Part shown: piece by piece, positions 1-10,976 of the stretch | Layout: each line of letters starts with the position of its first letter | Position numbering within the stretch: the first letter of the stretch is position 1 | The notes under the pieces: model-generated | What the model saw: only the letters and a program-made list of their open reading frames with translations | Told to the model about the DNA's origin: nothing | Databases searched by the model: none | NCBI RefSeq assembly: GCF_042100115.1 | Contig: NC_091277.1 | Span: 372,001 to 436,000, forward strand | DNA: 64,000 nucleotides | Direction of reading: 5' to 3' | Source: Alternaria dauci | Taxonomy: Eukaryota; Ascomycota; Dothideomycetes; Pleosporales; Pleosporaceae | Position numbers and translations under genes: made by a program

Positions 1-175
1 GTTCAGCCAGCTTCCTCGCGTCTCCTCCCTGCGGACGGTTGCTAACGCTGATGCTCTGGATATCGACATTCTTTGGCAGCTTTTCGGTGACCTGAGGCAG
101 GATGGCGGAGAAGGTATCCTCGGGCTGTACCGTCAACCTGAACTGGCCGTCTTTGCTAACGAACCTCAATATCAT
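1..175 (-). CDS. NPL4: NPL4 homologue, 5' end only (runs off the window)
   Basis: The reverse strand from the ATG at 175 reads 58 uninterrupted codons starting MILRFVSKDGQFRLTV, then LPKNVDIQSISVSN, and leaves the window without a stop. This matches the amino-terminal ubiquitin-like domain of Npl4, which together with Ufd1 recruits Cdc48/p97 to ubiquitinated substrates in ER-associated and ribosome-associated degradation. Only the beginning of the domain is visible; the zinc-finger and MPN-like parts lie outside. The start is chosen because Npl4 proteins begin at this MIxR motif and no longer upstream frame exists. Identification rests on one short domain, so paralogous UBX-like proteins cannot be excluded, but the N-terminal signature is distinctive. 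Confidence 0.78.
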   Translation of the reverse strand, partial: MILRFVSKDGQFRLTVQPEDTFSAILPQVTEKLPKNVDIQSISVSNRPQGGDARKLAE

Positions 176-625
176 GGTTGCAACGCGATGAGTTCTGGGG
201 TGGATTGTTGGGGAAAAAGAAAAAGTTGCGGAGAGTAGAACGTAGGCGGGAGATTTTGTAGGAAAGTGCGACCGGTGAAAACAGCTGGGGAGAGGTGAAG
301 TGCGGTTGAGGGTGTTGGTGATTGATTCATGGATCTGATTAGAACACTCGAAGGCGGACATGGATGACGCAGACGCGCTAGGAGGGGCGCTAGTCGAGCG
401 CGGAACTGGACAGATATTCCAACATATCGATAGTGAGACAAAGCCCGGCGTAATTCACCCACCCACTGGTCTTCACCTTACCACCGTATCTCACCCCCGA
501 GGACACCGTCGCTCCTTCACAACTCTGGTATTCGCGCCTGCATCGGCTCGCGAGCTCGTCAAACCCCTTGTTCTTCATCTTCTTCCTCCACCACCGCGCA
601 GGCAGACCCGCACACTACATTCACC
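176..625. promoter_or_regulatory. Divergent promoter region NPL4 / SEC66
   Basis: 450 bp separate two divergent start codons. The side next to SEC66 carries a CT-rich stretch (about 565-595), common upstream of fungal housekeeping starts. I see no convincing TATA element and no conserved gene; short open frames here are shadows. Confidence 0.5.
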
Positions 626-1326
626 ATGTGGCCATTCGACATGGTCGACTGGGTGATGCTCACCGTGCCCTTTGCGTACATTGGCATCCTCGCTGGTTCC
701 TTTGCAGTCTTTACAAACCTCTACCGCAAGCGTCAAGCCGCCAATGCCGCATCTCTCGAGCCCTGGTTCCCCACACATCTCCAGCGCAACGTCTACCTCT
801 CTCTGCTCCACATGGAAAACCCAAAAGTGCCAGACAGCGTACTAAAAGCCGCACTCCTGCGCCGCGCAACCGAAGACATCCACCGCATCGTACAGGTCAG
901 GAACGCGAAGCAGGCGCTGCAAGTATTGCTGCAGAGGGGCAGTGTGGGCGACGATCTGTGGCAGCGATTCCAGCGGGCAGAGAAGGAGATTGAGGAGGAG
1001 CTTAGGGACGTTGTTAACGAGGTGAGTTGATCACAGTCTGGATTGATGGCAGACGGCTTTTTGTAAACGTACCAGTGTGACTAATGTCGAGACAGGCCAA
1101 CGCTTTCGCACCAAACTGGGGTCAGACCATCTTCCAATCCGCCTCTGAAATGGCACAGAACAACCACATCCGCGAGCGCCTGGGCGAGATCACGGCAAAG
1201 GCGCCCGCGGAAAAGGAGTGGTGGGAGAAGCGCAGGACCGACATCCAAACCGAATTCATGAAGGAGCTGGACGAGGAGAAGGCCAAGAGCGAGGACGGAG
1301 TAATGGTGGAGAAGGCCAAGGCATGA
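626..1326 (+). CDS. SEC66: Translocation protein Sec66 (Sec71), ER membrane
   Basis: Two exons, 626-1021 and 1096-1326, with a 74-bp phase-0 intron (GTGAGT donor, CTAAT branch, ACAG acceptor), giving 208 residues; yeast Sec66 is close to this length. Residues about 8-29 form one hydrophobic membrane segment followed by YRKR. The rest is the Sec66 cytosolic domain, with LEPWFPTHLQRNVYLSLLHM and, after the intron, FAPNWGQTIFQSASEM. Sec66 is a non-essential subunit of the Sec62/63 complex that feeds post-translationally imported preproteins to the Sec61 channel of the ER. The carboxy end is Lys/Glu rich. It is divergent from NPL4 and convergent with the Vps3844-like gene. The family match is strong across the whole length. 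Confidence 0.9.
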
Positions 1327-1713
1327 GTGTTGTCATGTTGAGATGATGCATGCTTCTATTTCCGGGGGGTCGGACGTGGGGTGGTTGAGGTTGTCTAGGG
1401 TACCGGCGTTTTGCTGCATTTGAAGGCGTCCTGGACAGCTGCACCTTGGCTGCTGCGTGAGCGCTTCAGATATGCTTTTATACCACGTTTAGTCGAGTTA
1501 GTGCAGATTTGCAACGGGCGGTCGGATCAATTAGACGTTTGTGTCAACTTGTTCAAATGCTAAAATGTAGTGCTATAAACGCCATTATCCCATAGAGTAC
1601 AAGCCCCCACCCACACTGCTAACCATCAGATACTGTCTTTCGTACACCAGATATACAATGCTCACTCTTCCGTCTCCCTGCTTCCTCGCCCACTCTGTGG
1701 CATCTCCAACCCC
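1327..1713. other. Convergent intergenic spacer
   Basis: 387 bp between the stops of SEC66 and the Vps3844-like gene. It should contain both 3' ends; no gene, repeat or hairpin stands out. Confidence 0.5.
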
Positions 1714-2949
1714 CTACTTCTTTACAGGGCCACTGACACCAGCACCGATGACACTAGGCAGCTCTTCAGCACCCATGGTGTAGAGCATACCGATACCCGC
1801 AGATACCAGGAAAGCCAAGACGACACCGCTGCCAACGAACAACCAGAACTGAACGGAAATGTCTTTCTTCTGGCAAGCGGGGCCACCCCAGTAGGTAACC
1901 TTCCTCTTCTCCTCCATGCCCTTGCCATCCTCGTACTCGACCGTGGCCGAGCAGGCGCATCCAAAGCAATCAACAGTCTCCTGGTCGGAACCGGAACCGC
2001 GGCCCTTGTGGAGAAGCTTGCACTCGCCGTGGCTGGAGCAGTTGTGCGTCTGGGTCTGGCAAGCCGACATGGACTTGAAGCAAGTAGGCAGAATACCGCG
2101 AACAGGTCCCTTGTTGTTCTCGGCCTGAATGACGACGGGGAAGTCCTCGAGGTCAGGGACCTTGGAGACGGCTGGCACGGGCTGGGAGGAGAGGACCGCC
2201 TCGGGGTTCTGGCGGCGGGCTTCCTTGGACGGGATATCGTACAGGCCCCAGGGGTGGGCAGCGCGCTTGGACTTTGAACCGGAAGCCGGCATCATGACAA
2301 AGGTGGTGGAGAAGCCTGTCTCGGCGGCCTTTGCAATGGTCTTGCTGAGCACCTGGGCGAGCTCCTCAGGCGTCATGTTGGTGCTCTTGTCGGTGCGCCA
2401 GATGTTGAGGTAGCCATTGTGGGCCTCAGACTTTGTGTTTGGCGGGAGCACCGAATCAATCTCGAAGTTGGACGTGTATGTGCGCTGCTGGGGGTCTGGG
2501 CATGCTGGCAGCGACTCGGCCTGTGCTATGAAGTCCATGATGAGGCGGTCATTGTCCGAGGCAGATGGCGCACTCGATATGGCAAACTCTTGTGTGCGGT
2601 CTGATCCATCGTTGATGATGACTGGGAGCTTGGTTAGTCTGTAGCCTCTGCTGTGCCTCCGTCACGTATGCCCACCTGTTGGCTCATCCTGCTCAGCATC
2701 CTCTGCCCAGACCAGCAGGTGCGCTTTGGTCTGCTCTGCATCGTCTGCGCCAAAGAGCTTCTGTTGCCGTCCGCCGTACGTGTTGATGTGTCTGATTGTG
2801 TCGGCGTCGGCGTGCTCGACAGAGTGGAATCGCGATAGACCCAGGCGCTGGGCGATGATGAGACGCGCAGTCTCGGGGCTGACGGTGGGCCGAGCTGCAA
2901 GGACGGCGCAGTAGAGCGATGAGGCGACAACGGCGCCGGAGAGCTTCAT
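1714..2949 (-). CDS. Vps3844-type (DUF3844) single-pass ER/vacuolar-sorting membrane protein
   Basis: Two exons on the minus strand, 2949-2676 and 2621-1714, with a 54-bp intron (GTGGGC donor, CTAACC branch, CCCAG acceptor); 393 residues. The N-terminus is a clear signal peptide (MKLSGAVVASSLYCAVLAA). A lumenal region follows, then a Cys-rich block at about residues 272-341 (motifs CQTQTHNCSSHGEC and CFGCAC), one membrane helix at about 349-372, and a short tail. This architecture is that of the fungal DUF3844 family, annotated as vacuolar sorting protein Vps3844 C-terminal domain. The molecular function is poorly known; a role in ER/vacuole trafficking is family annotation, not visible here. 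The splice was chosen because it joins DEPT to VIINDGSD in frame. Confidence 0.82.
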
Positions 2950-3173
2950 GGTGGCGGTAGGGATGGAGGTTGAGGTCGTTCGGCGATGATGCAGGCTGGT
3001 GCATCATCGCCATCCTGAGCTGCTGCGCTGTGACCCAGACGGAACTAGCGTCCAACCCGCCTCACCTCCGCCCGCAACTATCTGACCATCCAACTCGTGG
3101 GGCGCCGACCGACAGCCTTCACTGTATTGTTCATACACACCTGACGCGCTATTCTTTGTCTTCTGCTAGACGA

Positions 3174-3180
3174 TATAAAT
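3174..3180 (+). promoter_or_regulatory. TATA-like element
   Basis: TATAAAT ends 58 bp before the ATG at 3239, within the 289-bp divergent promoter shared with the Vps3844-like gene. Position and sequence are TATA-like; use is inferred. Confidence 0.4.
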
Positions 3181-3238
3181 GTCTCTCCACCTATCCCCAA
3201 GTTCCCCATAACACTCGCTCCTCGCCTGCATCACACCA

Positions 3239-4570
3239 ATGTTCACGCCACTGGTGCTGCGGCGCAACTTCTCCCTCTCTAGTCGGCTATCGCATCCGCA
3301 TATCATTCGACAGGCGGCACGCCATGGTCACGGGGGTGCCAGAATAGAGCGAGTGCGTATACGGCGACCATTCCTTAGCAAGTCGTGAGTCGCTTCACAC
3401 ATGCCTTGCGCTTTACCTATGCTGACTCGTGAACAGACGTCTAGTTGGTGCTGTCGCCATTGGAATCGCCACGTACGGCCTCGGACAATATGTCGGCATA
3501 ACAGTCGAGGTGGAAGAGGTCAAAGAGAGAGGTAGCGTTTCCAAGCCTGGGCAAGACGGGTGGACGACTGTTGGTCCACAAGACGACGAGGACGAGGACG
3601 ACGATGAAGACGACGACGACGCTCTACTATTCCTACCAATTGGACTCTCAAGACCACGGCCCAAGCAATACTGGAGAGGCTCAGACCCCGAATGGCAAGA
3701 GTTCAGGAAGCTGGCATCGGACCGCCCAAGGGTTGACAAGATACGAAGTGAGACATGTCTGATCAAACACAGTGGAAGCTTACTGACTTTTCGACAGAAG
3801 AACTAGCCTGGCAGGTACGCAAGGCCTTCGCCAACACCCCCGCCTTCGTCGCCAGAGTCGGCAAAGTCGATACGGACAAAGGCAACATGTGGATTGAATT
3901 CAAGTTTCCCGATACCATGCCCGAAGAGTACGAGCGCCCCGGCATCGAACTGACCCAAGACCTCGAGTGGCGAAAGGCAACCCGACCGGTCGAAGCCCCA
4001 CACCACCATCGCTTGAACAGAACACTGTATCCCAAAGGAGTCGCGACCGCCCTCTACCACGACACAACCAAGAAAGCCGCCAAGGCATGGACAGACTTCA
4101 AAATCTACATGGGCTGGTCACAAGAATCGCAAACAGAAGCTGTCCAGCAGCTTGTCCAGCGCATATCTGCGAACCCACAGTCAGCTCTGAACAAAACGAC
4201 GAGCATAAATCCTGGACCCCTTTCCACAACCGCCAAGGATACTCAACAACCAGGTGCCACACCGTCAGCAGCAGCCCCTGTCGACGGCCCAGCCAAAGAC
4301 CTCAATAGCTTGCTCCTCCCAGACCCCAAGAAACTCATGCTTGATCTAACACAATTCCGCACAGACTTGCGCAAGTCTCATAAACCCCCGCTGGAAGTTC
4401 CACGTGGTGCTTTCCTCGTCCTTGGTCTCGTCGAGATTTACGGCGAACGAGCAAGGCTGACGCTAAACGTTTCTGGCGTCTATGATCCCAAGCTAGGACG
4501 TTATGTCGGTATGCAATTCGCGCCCTGGAATTTTGTTGAGCTGAGACAGCGTCCAAAAGGTGGGCCGTAG
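3239..4570 (+). CDS. Conserved fungal protein, probably mitochondrial, function unknown
   Basis: Three exons, 3239-3384, 3437-3747 and 3798-4570, join to 409 residues. The first exon encodes an Arg/Ser/His-rich, acid-free leader (MFTPLVLRRNFSLSSRLS) typical of mitochondrial presequences. Exon 2 opens with a hydrophobic segment (VGAVAIGIATYGLGQYVGI), a likely membrane anchor, followed by a run of about 20 Asp/Glu residues and LLFLPIGLSRPRP. Exon 3 holds a soluble domain with KELAWQVRKAFANTPAFVARVG and, near the end, PRGAFLVLGLVEIYGERARL. I do not recognise a named family; the layout is presequence, inner-membrane anchor and soluble domain. The splice at 3747/3798 is supported because it joins IR to KELAWQV in frame. 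Location is inference from the leader. Confidence 0.72.
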
Positions 4571-4864
4571 GAAATGGAGGGGGAGATGGGAAGAGAGAGT
4601 GCATTGTTCCTGGCGTCCGACGGCGTTTGCTGAGAATTAGATACCATTGTCTGGGTGGCGTCGGTTTGGGAATACGTGATTACGTTGAGCGGCATTGTCA
4701 GTATTTAGACTGTATTGAGTGATGGAATTACATTTCTGGGATTATCGCGGAGAAATCTCTTTCTCTTCTCGAATTCACAATGATACTTGTACAGTTCAAC
4801 GCGCCATTAGAAGGCAACGGTAGTTCACCGCCTTCTTCTCATTTGCACCAATGGCTTCACAGAT
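4571..4864. other. Convergent intergenic spacer
   Basis: 294 bp between two stops; only 3' untranslated sequence is expected and nothing else is apparent. Confidence 0.5.
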
Positions 4865-6840
4865 CTAATCCTCTTTGTACTTCGCCTCTGTATACGCTAC
4901 CTGCTTCTCCTTGTACGCAACCATGAACTGCAATGTCGCGCTATTCAGCGTAACTGTGAGGTCAAATGTTGCCGTCCTATACTTTTTCCTCGTCTCTTTA
5001 TCTTTCCAGGAGTATTCCAGATACAATTTGGTACGATCGACGCCATACTCAACCGCGCAGAGTTCTTTGACGCCTGTACAAAAGTCAGTAAGTTGAGCGC
5101 CGCATGAATGGAAAGAAGAGTCCGGGGTAGGTGAAACGCACGAGATTCCATAAAACGCTGAGGCGGCTCGTCAACAGCGCAGTACCATAATTGCTGCGAA
5201 AACTCTTGTATACCCGTGTCAAAGAAGCCGACTTGGACGTCTATGCCAACCGACAGGTGAATCTTACGGCCTTCTTCTAGGCGATCCCCTTTTTTGATCA
5301 GCCAGTTCATTTGGTCTTCGGCGTACCAGCCATCGGGCCTCTTTTTGCGATCTATCTCCCGATGGCCCCTCGATGCATCAAATGGAACGTCCCAGCGATT
5401 TCCGTAGCTGAATCGTGCAATGCGCGCCGAGACGGTAGGAGTTGTGAAGTCGGAATGCGACGAGTGCTCCAGGCCCCATAATGTGGCCCCCCGACAGATA
5501 GCAGACCAGCTAGCAAGAACGTGAGAATCAATTAACCATAATGAAATGGCAGAGAATGCTTACCCGCCGGGGACCTGGAGGACTTCGATTCCATCACCGC
5601 GATGTGAATTCTTCAGGCGCTTGTAGATGTACTTGTTGGTTCCGAAACCGCCAACTAGGAGAACAGCTTGGACATTCTGTCCCTTGTCTTGCGCAGTGTC
5701 GATTTGCCGCTCTACAAGCACCATTATTTTATTGATGACATGGTCAAAGAGCGTCTGCAGTGTGTTTCTACAATCCATTAGTCATTGTGCGCATGCAGCA
5801 ATTGCGGGACTTACGGTTTCAAACTGATAGTGTCGTCGTCAATTCCTTCGGATTTGTTGTCTTCAACGCCAGGAAGTTCAACGCTGTATACCTTGTTGTC
5901 TCCATTATAACATCTTTTGACACCTGCCTCGAATTGCTGAAGCATTCTCCGCTTGGCCTTGGGCTTGATCTTCTCGTACTCGCGTTCGCCTACAATTGTT
6001 TGCACCCATCTGACAAAGGCGTGGTCTAGAAATACAGATCCGCATTGGCCGCCGTCGCCCATGACGCACTCTTCTAGCTTTAGAGGTCCGAGACCGATGA
6101 TTTTGTAGGAAATCAGATCCTTGTACCGTAAGCGCTGAACATGTACATCAGGTGAATGGACTTACCACAGTGCCTCCACCGCAATCGCATACGACAAACG
6201 AGGAGCCAACCTCTAGCTTGTTTTCCTTGTCCTTTTCCTGCAAAACCGCCAAAGCGGCCGCCTCAGGTTCCGCTACCAGATCGATGTTGGTTGGCAAGCC
6301 CGCTGTTTTGGCAGCTCTCAGTGTTCTTTCCTTTGCGATTGGGCTCCATATAGCCGGCACAGTCAGAACGACGCGGAGAGTGTAGATATTCTCCCATGTA
6401 TCCCCTTCGATGCGCTGGATATGGTCTTTTGTGTACTGCCAAAGTAGCCGCAAATAGTCGGCGGCGATGTCTTCAGCGGATTTGTTGAGAGAGTTGAGGA
6501 GATTATTGGATTTTGTGACCAGGTCTCCTTGTAGCTTCTGCTCAGAGTCGAGGAGTAACTTGAACCACTGGAACTTCTCTTCAGTACCTACGACGTTGAC
6601 GTTATACCCCCACTCATGAGGTTTCCCGTCTGCGTACGAGATGATTGTTGGTACTTTCTCCGACTCTGCATTCTCACCAGAAGGGTTTGGCCAGTCGGTG
6701 ATGAGGTGGACTTTGTTGATGCCGTTGATCGCCCATGATACTCCCGAGTACCTGCATATTTTAGTTTCTTGTCATTGTCAGAAGCATAGTCAGTCTTACG
6801 TGGTCCCAAAGTCAATGCCCACAACAATCTCCGAAGCCAT
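4865..6840 (-). CDS. Hsp70-like ATPase of the HSPA12 type
   Basis: Six exons on the minus strand (6840-6800, 6751-6166, 6119-5815, 5767-5564, 5509-5142, 5073-4865) give 570 residues with all frames closing. It has the actin/Hsp70 nucleotide-binding fold: phosphate-1 loop VVGIDFGTTYSGVSWAI at the start, VAEPEAAALAVL, phosphate-2 loop VVCDCGGGTVDLI (about residue 205), and adenosine loop AVLLVGGFGTNKYI. The canonical Hsp70 substrate-binding and lid domains are not seen; the C-terminal about 190 residues differ, as in HSPA12-like proteins, which are expanded in filamentous fungi. No organelle signal is visible, so it is probably cytosolic. Role unknown; ATP binding is safe, chaperone action is not. 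It is divergent from the GTPase gene at 7383. Confidence 0.85.
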
Positions 6841-7382
6841 AACTACTGTCTTTGTTTGCCGAAATTGAGGGCAGAGGTATCAGGTAAGAAATCGTTGGAA
6901 TGTCTCATATAGCCTAGTACCTGCGGGCTGTATTTCCCTCCCTCCCTCCCCCCATGACAACCCCTCATCGGTGCAAGGCGCCAGAGATAGCATGCAGCCA
7001 CCAAACAGCATGTCAGCAGGCCATCTAGTGCATAGCCTCTATCGAGAAAGCGACTCATGGCCAGGTGAATTTGGTACAGAGAGCCCATGCATGCGGCTGA
7101 ATCTAGATCAAGGGCGAGCGCCACAAGCCACAAATTCGCAGCTAAAAGTATCGGTAGCAGATTGACGCCTCTGCGGCTGATTCAAAGCTAAACAACAAGG
7201 TAGGAACAAGGGTTCAGCCTAGCATAGCCAGGCTGAGATCGCTTCACAGCCGACGAGCGCAGGCCCTAGATGGGCATAAAATCCGAACTCACATGCGTTT
7301 TCAGAGTCCTGTAAAGTTCATTGTCCACAAATCATTCTACACATATCGTATCTCTCGGAAACTAAACGCTTCCTCTAACATC
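6841..7382. promoter_or_regulatory. Divergent promoter between Hsp70-like and GTPase genes
   Basis: 542 bp between opposite starts, with a CT-rich run near 6938-6955. No gene. An in-frame upstream ATG at 7293 could lengthen the GTPase by 30 residues. Confidence 0.45.
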
Positions 7383-8471
7383 ATGATGATGAGCAGTAAC
7401 CCCAACGATGTTCTGAGTATGATTCTTGTCATGGGAGTGACGGGGGCAGGGAAAAGTTATTTCATCAATCAGCTGGCGGGAAGCGAGGCTGTTAGAGAAG
7501 GGGATTTGCTTGACTCTTGTAATTCCCCCTCTATCCTGTGTCGGGCTTGCAGAGACTAACAGTTTGCAGGCACGCAGTCATGCCAGCTCGTTCCTGTTCA
7601 ACTTGGCCAAAGCAAAGTCCTGCTTGTTGACACGCCTGGATTTGACGATACCACTCGCCCTGATTCCGAGATATTGGGAGAAATTGCGCAGGTGCTCACT
7701 GCACAGTACAAGCTGGGAGTTCAGTTGAAAGGAGTTGTGTACATTCACCGCATTACCGACATTCGATTTAACCGATCTTCCGTCAAGACGTTCGAGATCT
7801 TGAAGGAGGTTGTCGGCCCCGATGCACTCCAAAATGTGCTTCTCGTGACTTCTCGCTGGGACGGGGTCACACAAGCCATCGGATCTGACCGCGAGCGGCA
7901 GCTGCGAGAAAAGTTTTGGGCATATATGTTGGGACGCGGATCCAACATGAGCCGCTTCCTTGGCGATAGGGACTCGGCCATTGCCCTAACCGGCCAGCTG
8001 CTGTGCAAGGACGTGGTGGTGCTTGAGCTGCAAAAAGAAATTGTCCACCAGAAGAAAAGGCTTGATCAGACGGCGGCGGGTTCTCTGGTCAACGACAATC
8101 TAGACGCGCTGAAGGCGCAGTACGAGAAAGAGCTTGCGTCTCTACAGCGGCTGAAGCAGGAGCTGCTTGAGAACGACCAGCACATGAAACGGCAGATCCA
8201 GAAAGACTGGGAGAATGAGCAGGCGAGGCTGAGAAAGGTGCGTGATGAAAAAGTGGCGCTACAGCGTCCCGTCAACCAGGAAGTCGACCAGCAGATCGCG
8301 CGCAAGAAGTCTGGCATGTCCAAAGTCCTTCCATTTGTGCCAGCTGCTGTGAGTATCCTGGCATCGATGGTGGGTATTCCTTCACCACTCGTTGGACTCC
8401 TCACCACATGGTTTACAGATGCGGGCGCAAACTTTGACTTCGCCTCGATTAGTGAACTGCTGGCTTTCTGA
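7383..8471 (+). CDS. P-loop GTPase with coiled coil and hydrophobic C-terminus
   Basis: Two exons, 7383-7518 and 7570-8471 (51-bp intron), give 345 residues. G1/Walker A is GVTGAGKS (residues 18-25), G3 is LLVDTPGFDDTT (63-74), and LLVTSRWD (about 136-143) takes the place of G4, so base specificity is uncertain. Residues about 200-278 form a Lys/Glu/Gln-rich coiled coil (EKELASLQRLKQELLENDQ). About 297-327 is hydrophobic (VLPFVPAAVSILASMVGI), possibly a membrane-inserting tail. The layout recalls AIG1/GIMAP- and dynamin-like GTPases, and fungi have many such G-domain proteins of unknown role. I chose the triple ATG at 7383-7391 because the P-loop normally sits near the start; the ATG at 7293 would add a basic leader that could instead be a targeting signal. 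Confidence 0.8.
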
Positions 8472-9023
8472 TGGTACTGGGGCGCTCAGCCATCTTTCCC
8501 CTGCAGAATGTCACTTTCAGATATAGAGGACTCAGCTAAGGTTCGATACATGTGCTTTTAGGATTAGTTACAGCCACCTTTCATGCTATCCTATGCTTAC
8601 CATGCGGTATGTCGATTCTCAAGTATTGTCAATGGGTGAGGAGGACAGGCGGCCCCCAAGCTGCCGTATTGGTGGCGCCCAGGCGGAGGTTTGGCGAACT
8701 CTGCGCACGGACTGGCCCATAATCTACGCGTTCGTTCGCTTTCTAGACCATGACTTCGACCTTCACAAAAAGCAATGATACTATGGTACAGTGGTCAGCC
8801 GCAGCAGCTGAAATGCAGCTTCGTTTCCCCGCAGTCTCGACGCCTTCTGAACCTGATATGGTAACCTTGCGTGGCTGGGCCAGGCAAGCGCCCAAAGCTG
8901 CCATTGTGGGACAATTGGCGTCGCTCGCATCTTTGGTATCTTGACCGGCCGTATCTCTTCCCTTTTTAATGGTGGTCTCGCAATTACTCTAAGACGTGCT
9001 GTGTGAAATATCATCAATCCACC
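8472..9023. other. Intergenic spacer
   Basis: 552 bp between two tandem genes. Short frames (for example 8593-8778) have no recognisable content. It should contain the 3' end of the GTPase gene and the promoter of the next one. Confidence 0.45.
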
Positions 9024-10828
9024 ATGACAGACCGGCACAACCAAAGACATGCTGAACCCGGCTATGTTATCACTCCAACCGGGCAAGTGGTCGAACAGGC
9101 GCATCGCAATGATGAGCAACTGTTGATGTCTGGCTCTACAGAAAGAGAAGGTGAATTCCAAACTAATACATCCTCAAAGCCAAAGCCCCCCTCAGGGCCG
9201 CCGGCCCTACCAAGAAATTACAATACTGGAGGACAAGTTCCGCACACGGAGAAGCCCCAACCCATCTCAAATCGAAGCTTCGCAAATCACAACCAAGGTA
9301 ATTATTTTTACTCTTGATACTGGATGAAATCTGCTAAATCATGCTTAGACAGCCGAGATGTGCGACCGCCGATGACGGCTAGAGAACCTTCAAATGTGCA
9401 GAGGCAACCACCTGGTTCATACCACACAGATCAGCAATACTCGGCACCACCACACGAAAAGTCTCATAGCAACAAGGTAGGCTCCCGTTAGCTCCCATTC
9501 TTTCCTGAAACTGATTGGACAATCAGAGTAGCAAGATGAGCGGGTTTAAGAGCTTTATGCGTGGAGAGTCTAACCCCAGCCAACGCCACGAGGATGACCA
9601 TTCTCGCAAGGACAACTTTTCTCGTCAGGATGATTACTCCCGCAAGGACAGTCGTTCTGGCAAGGATGACTATTCTAGAATGCAGCGGTACAGGGCCGAA
9701 CGAGACGAGGCAGAACAGTCGCTCGAAGAACTTCACGAGCAGACTAGGAAGAGAATACTAGAATTGGAACGAGCACTACAAACGGAGCAAGAAACAGTTA
9801 AGGTTATCAAGCTATCAGCCCATGAACTGCAAAAGACCAAAGACACCAAGCAACTCGTATTTGGGGTGCAGGAAACTGACGATGTCATCCGCAGGAGGTT
9901 TGAGTCTTTGCTCGCTGACATTCGTACCTGGGCGTCGGGCTTTGCGTGCACCATGGGACAAGAGCTGCATTTGGAAGCGCAAATGCGTTCAGAGTACCAG
10001 CAAGTAGCCCCATCCTGCGAGACGCTAGATCAACTACACGCGGCGGTCAAAAGCGAAAAGGCAAAACAAGACAAGAAGCAGAAACGGCATTTCATTCGCG
10101 GCTGGACATCGTGTATGATGGTCAAGTCGCTGTTTCGCATCCTTGACGAACAAGGCAACCTCGGTGAAGATGCTGGGCTTCCCGAAGAAGTCCTGAAGGC
10201 GTTTGAACGCCTCGAGAACATACTCTGGCACAAAGGTCAGTCCTTGAATTTTCCTTCCCGATTATGATATCGTCCTTTCGCAAATATGTCCCTCAACTAT
10301 CAACACGGCGCACCTCTGACGAGTCCAGATGATAACGTCATTCCTAAACGCTCCTTCAACGATTGGCGAGCCTTGACTGTTCACCTCCTGTCCGAAGCAA
10401 CCGAACATCCCTCACGAGGGGAGCGCCTCCATGCTCGAAGTGAATCTGCCGCACTCAAGGTCATGTCTCTTGTGCACGTCTGGGCGGACGCCGACAAAGT
10501 GCAGGATCTTACGGCAAGTCTTATCAACATCTTCCAAGATGCGCTCGCCTTTTCGCAATTTCTACGCCAGCAACGGGCACTTTGGACCCCGAGGCTCCCG
10601 ACAATGCTCTCTCGTGTAGGGCCGTTGATGTTTGATGCTGGGTGCATGAAGGACGACAACTTGAGTGATGATGAGGACGATGACCGTACCGGCGGTGCAC
10701 AGAACAGACTGAAGTCCGTCCTGTTGGTTATCTCACCTGCTTTGTACAAGAGAGGTACTATGGATGGGGCAAAATTTGACTCGGAGCGGGCTGTCGTGCC
10801 TGCGAGGGTTACTGTGGCTACGGCTTGA
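9024..10828 (+). CDS. Charged coiled-coil protein, function unknown
   Basis: Four exons, 9024-9297, 9349-9476, 9527-10235 and 10329-10828, give 536 residues. The N-terminal 130 residues are Pro/Gln/His-rich and probably disordered. A tandem repeat of about 12 residues (DDHSRKDNFSRQ, DDYSRKDSRSGK, DDYSRM) follows, then a coiled coil (RAERDEAEQSLEELHEQTRK to HELQKTKD). A more globular part begins around VQETDDVIRRRFESLLADIRTWA and continues past the last intron, ending with an acidic loop (DDNLSDDEDDDR). No known domain is recognised. The last intron (93 bp, CCAG acceptor at 10328) is the only choice I found that restores frame. It lies downstream of, and on the same strand as, the GTPase gene, so a shared pathway is possible but unproven. 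Confidence 0.65.
9593..9682 (+). repeat. In-frame 36-bp tandem repeat, about 2.5 copies
   Basis: Units at 9593-9628 and 9629-9664 plus a half unit encode DD(H/Y)SRKD-type 12-residue repeats inside the coiled-coil gene. Copy number may vary between strains. Confidence 0.7.
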
Positions 10829-10976
10829 TGGTATTTGCTTGTTATGTGAGTGTTAGGTAGAATATTCGTGATAAGCGACATTTGTTATTATTCTATCTGC
10901 GTGTTGATACAAGTGTGCTTCGTCTCATCGTTAGGGAGTGTTCCTGCAACACCAGTTCACTGTATCAACTCCATGT

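Noticed and set aside
568..993. 141-codon open frame overlapping SEC66
   Set aside because: It is the alternative-frame shadow of SEC66 exon 1, whose protein matches across both exons.
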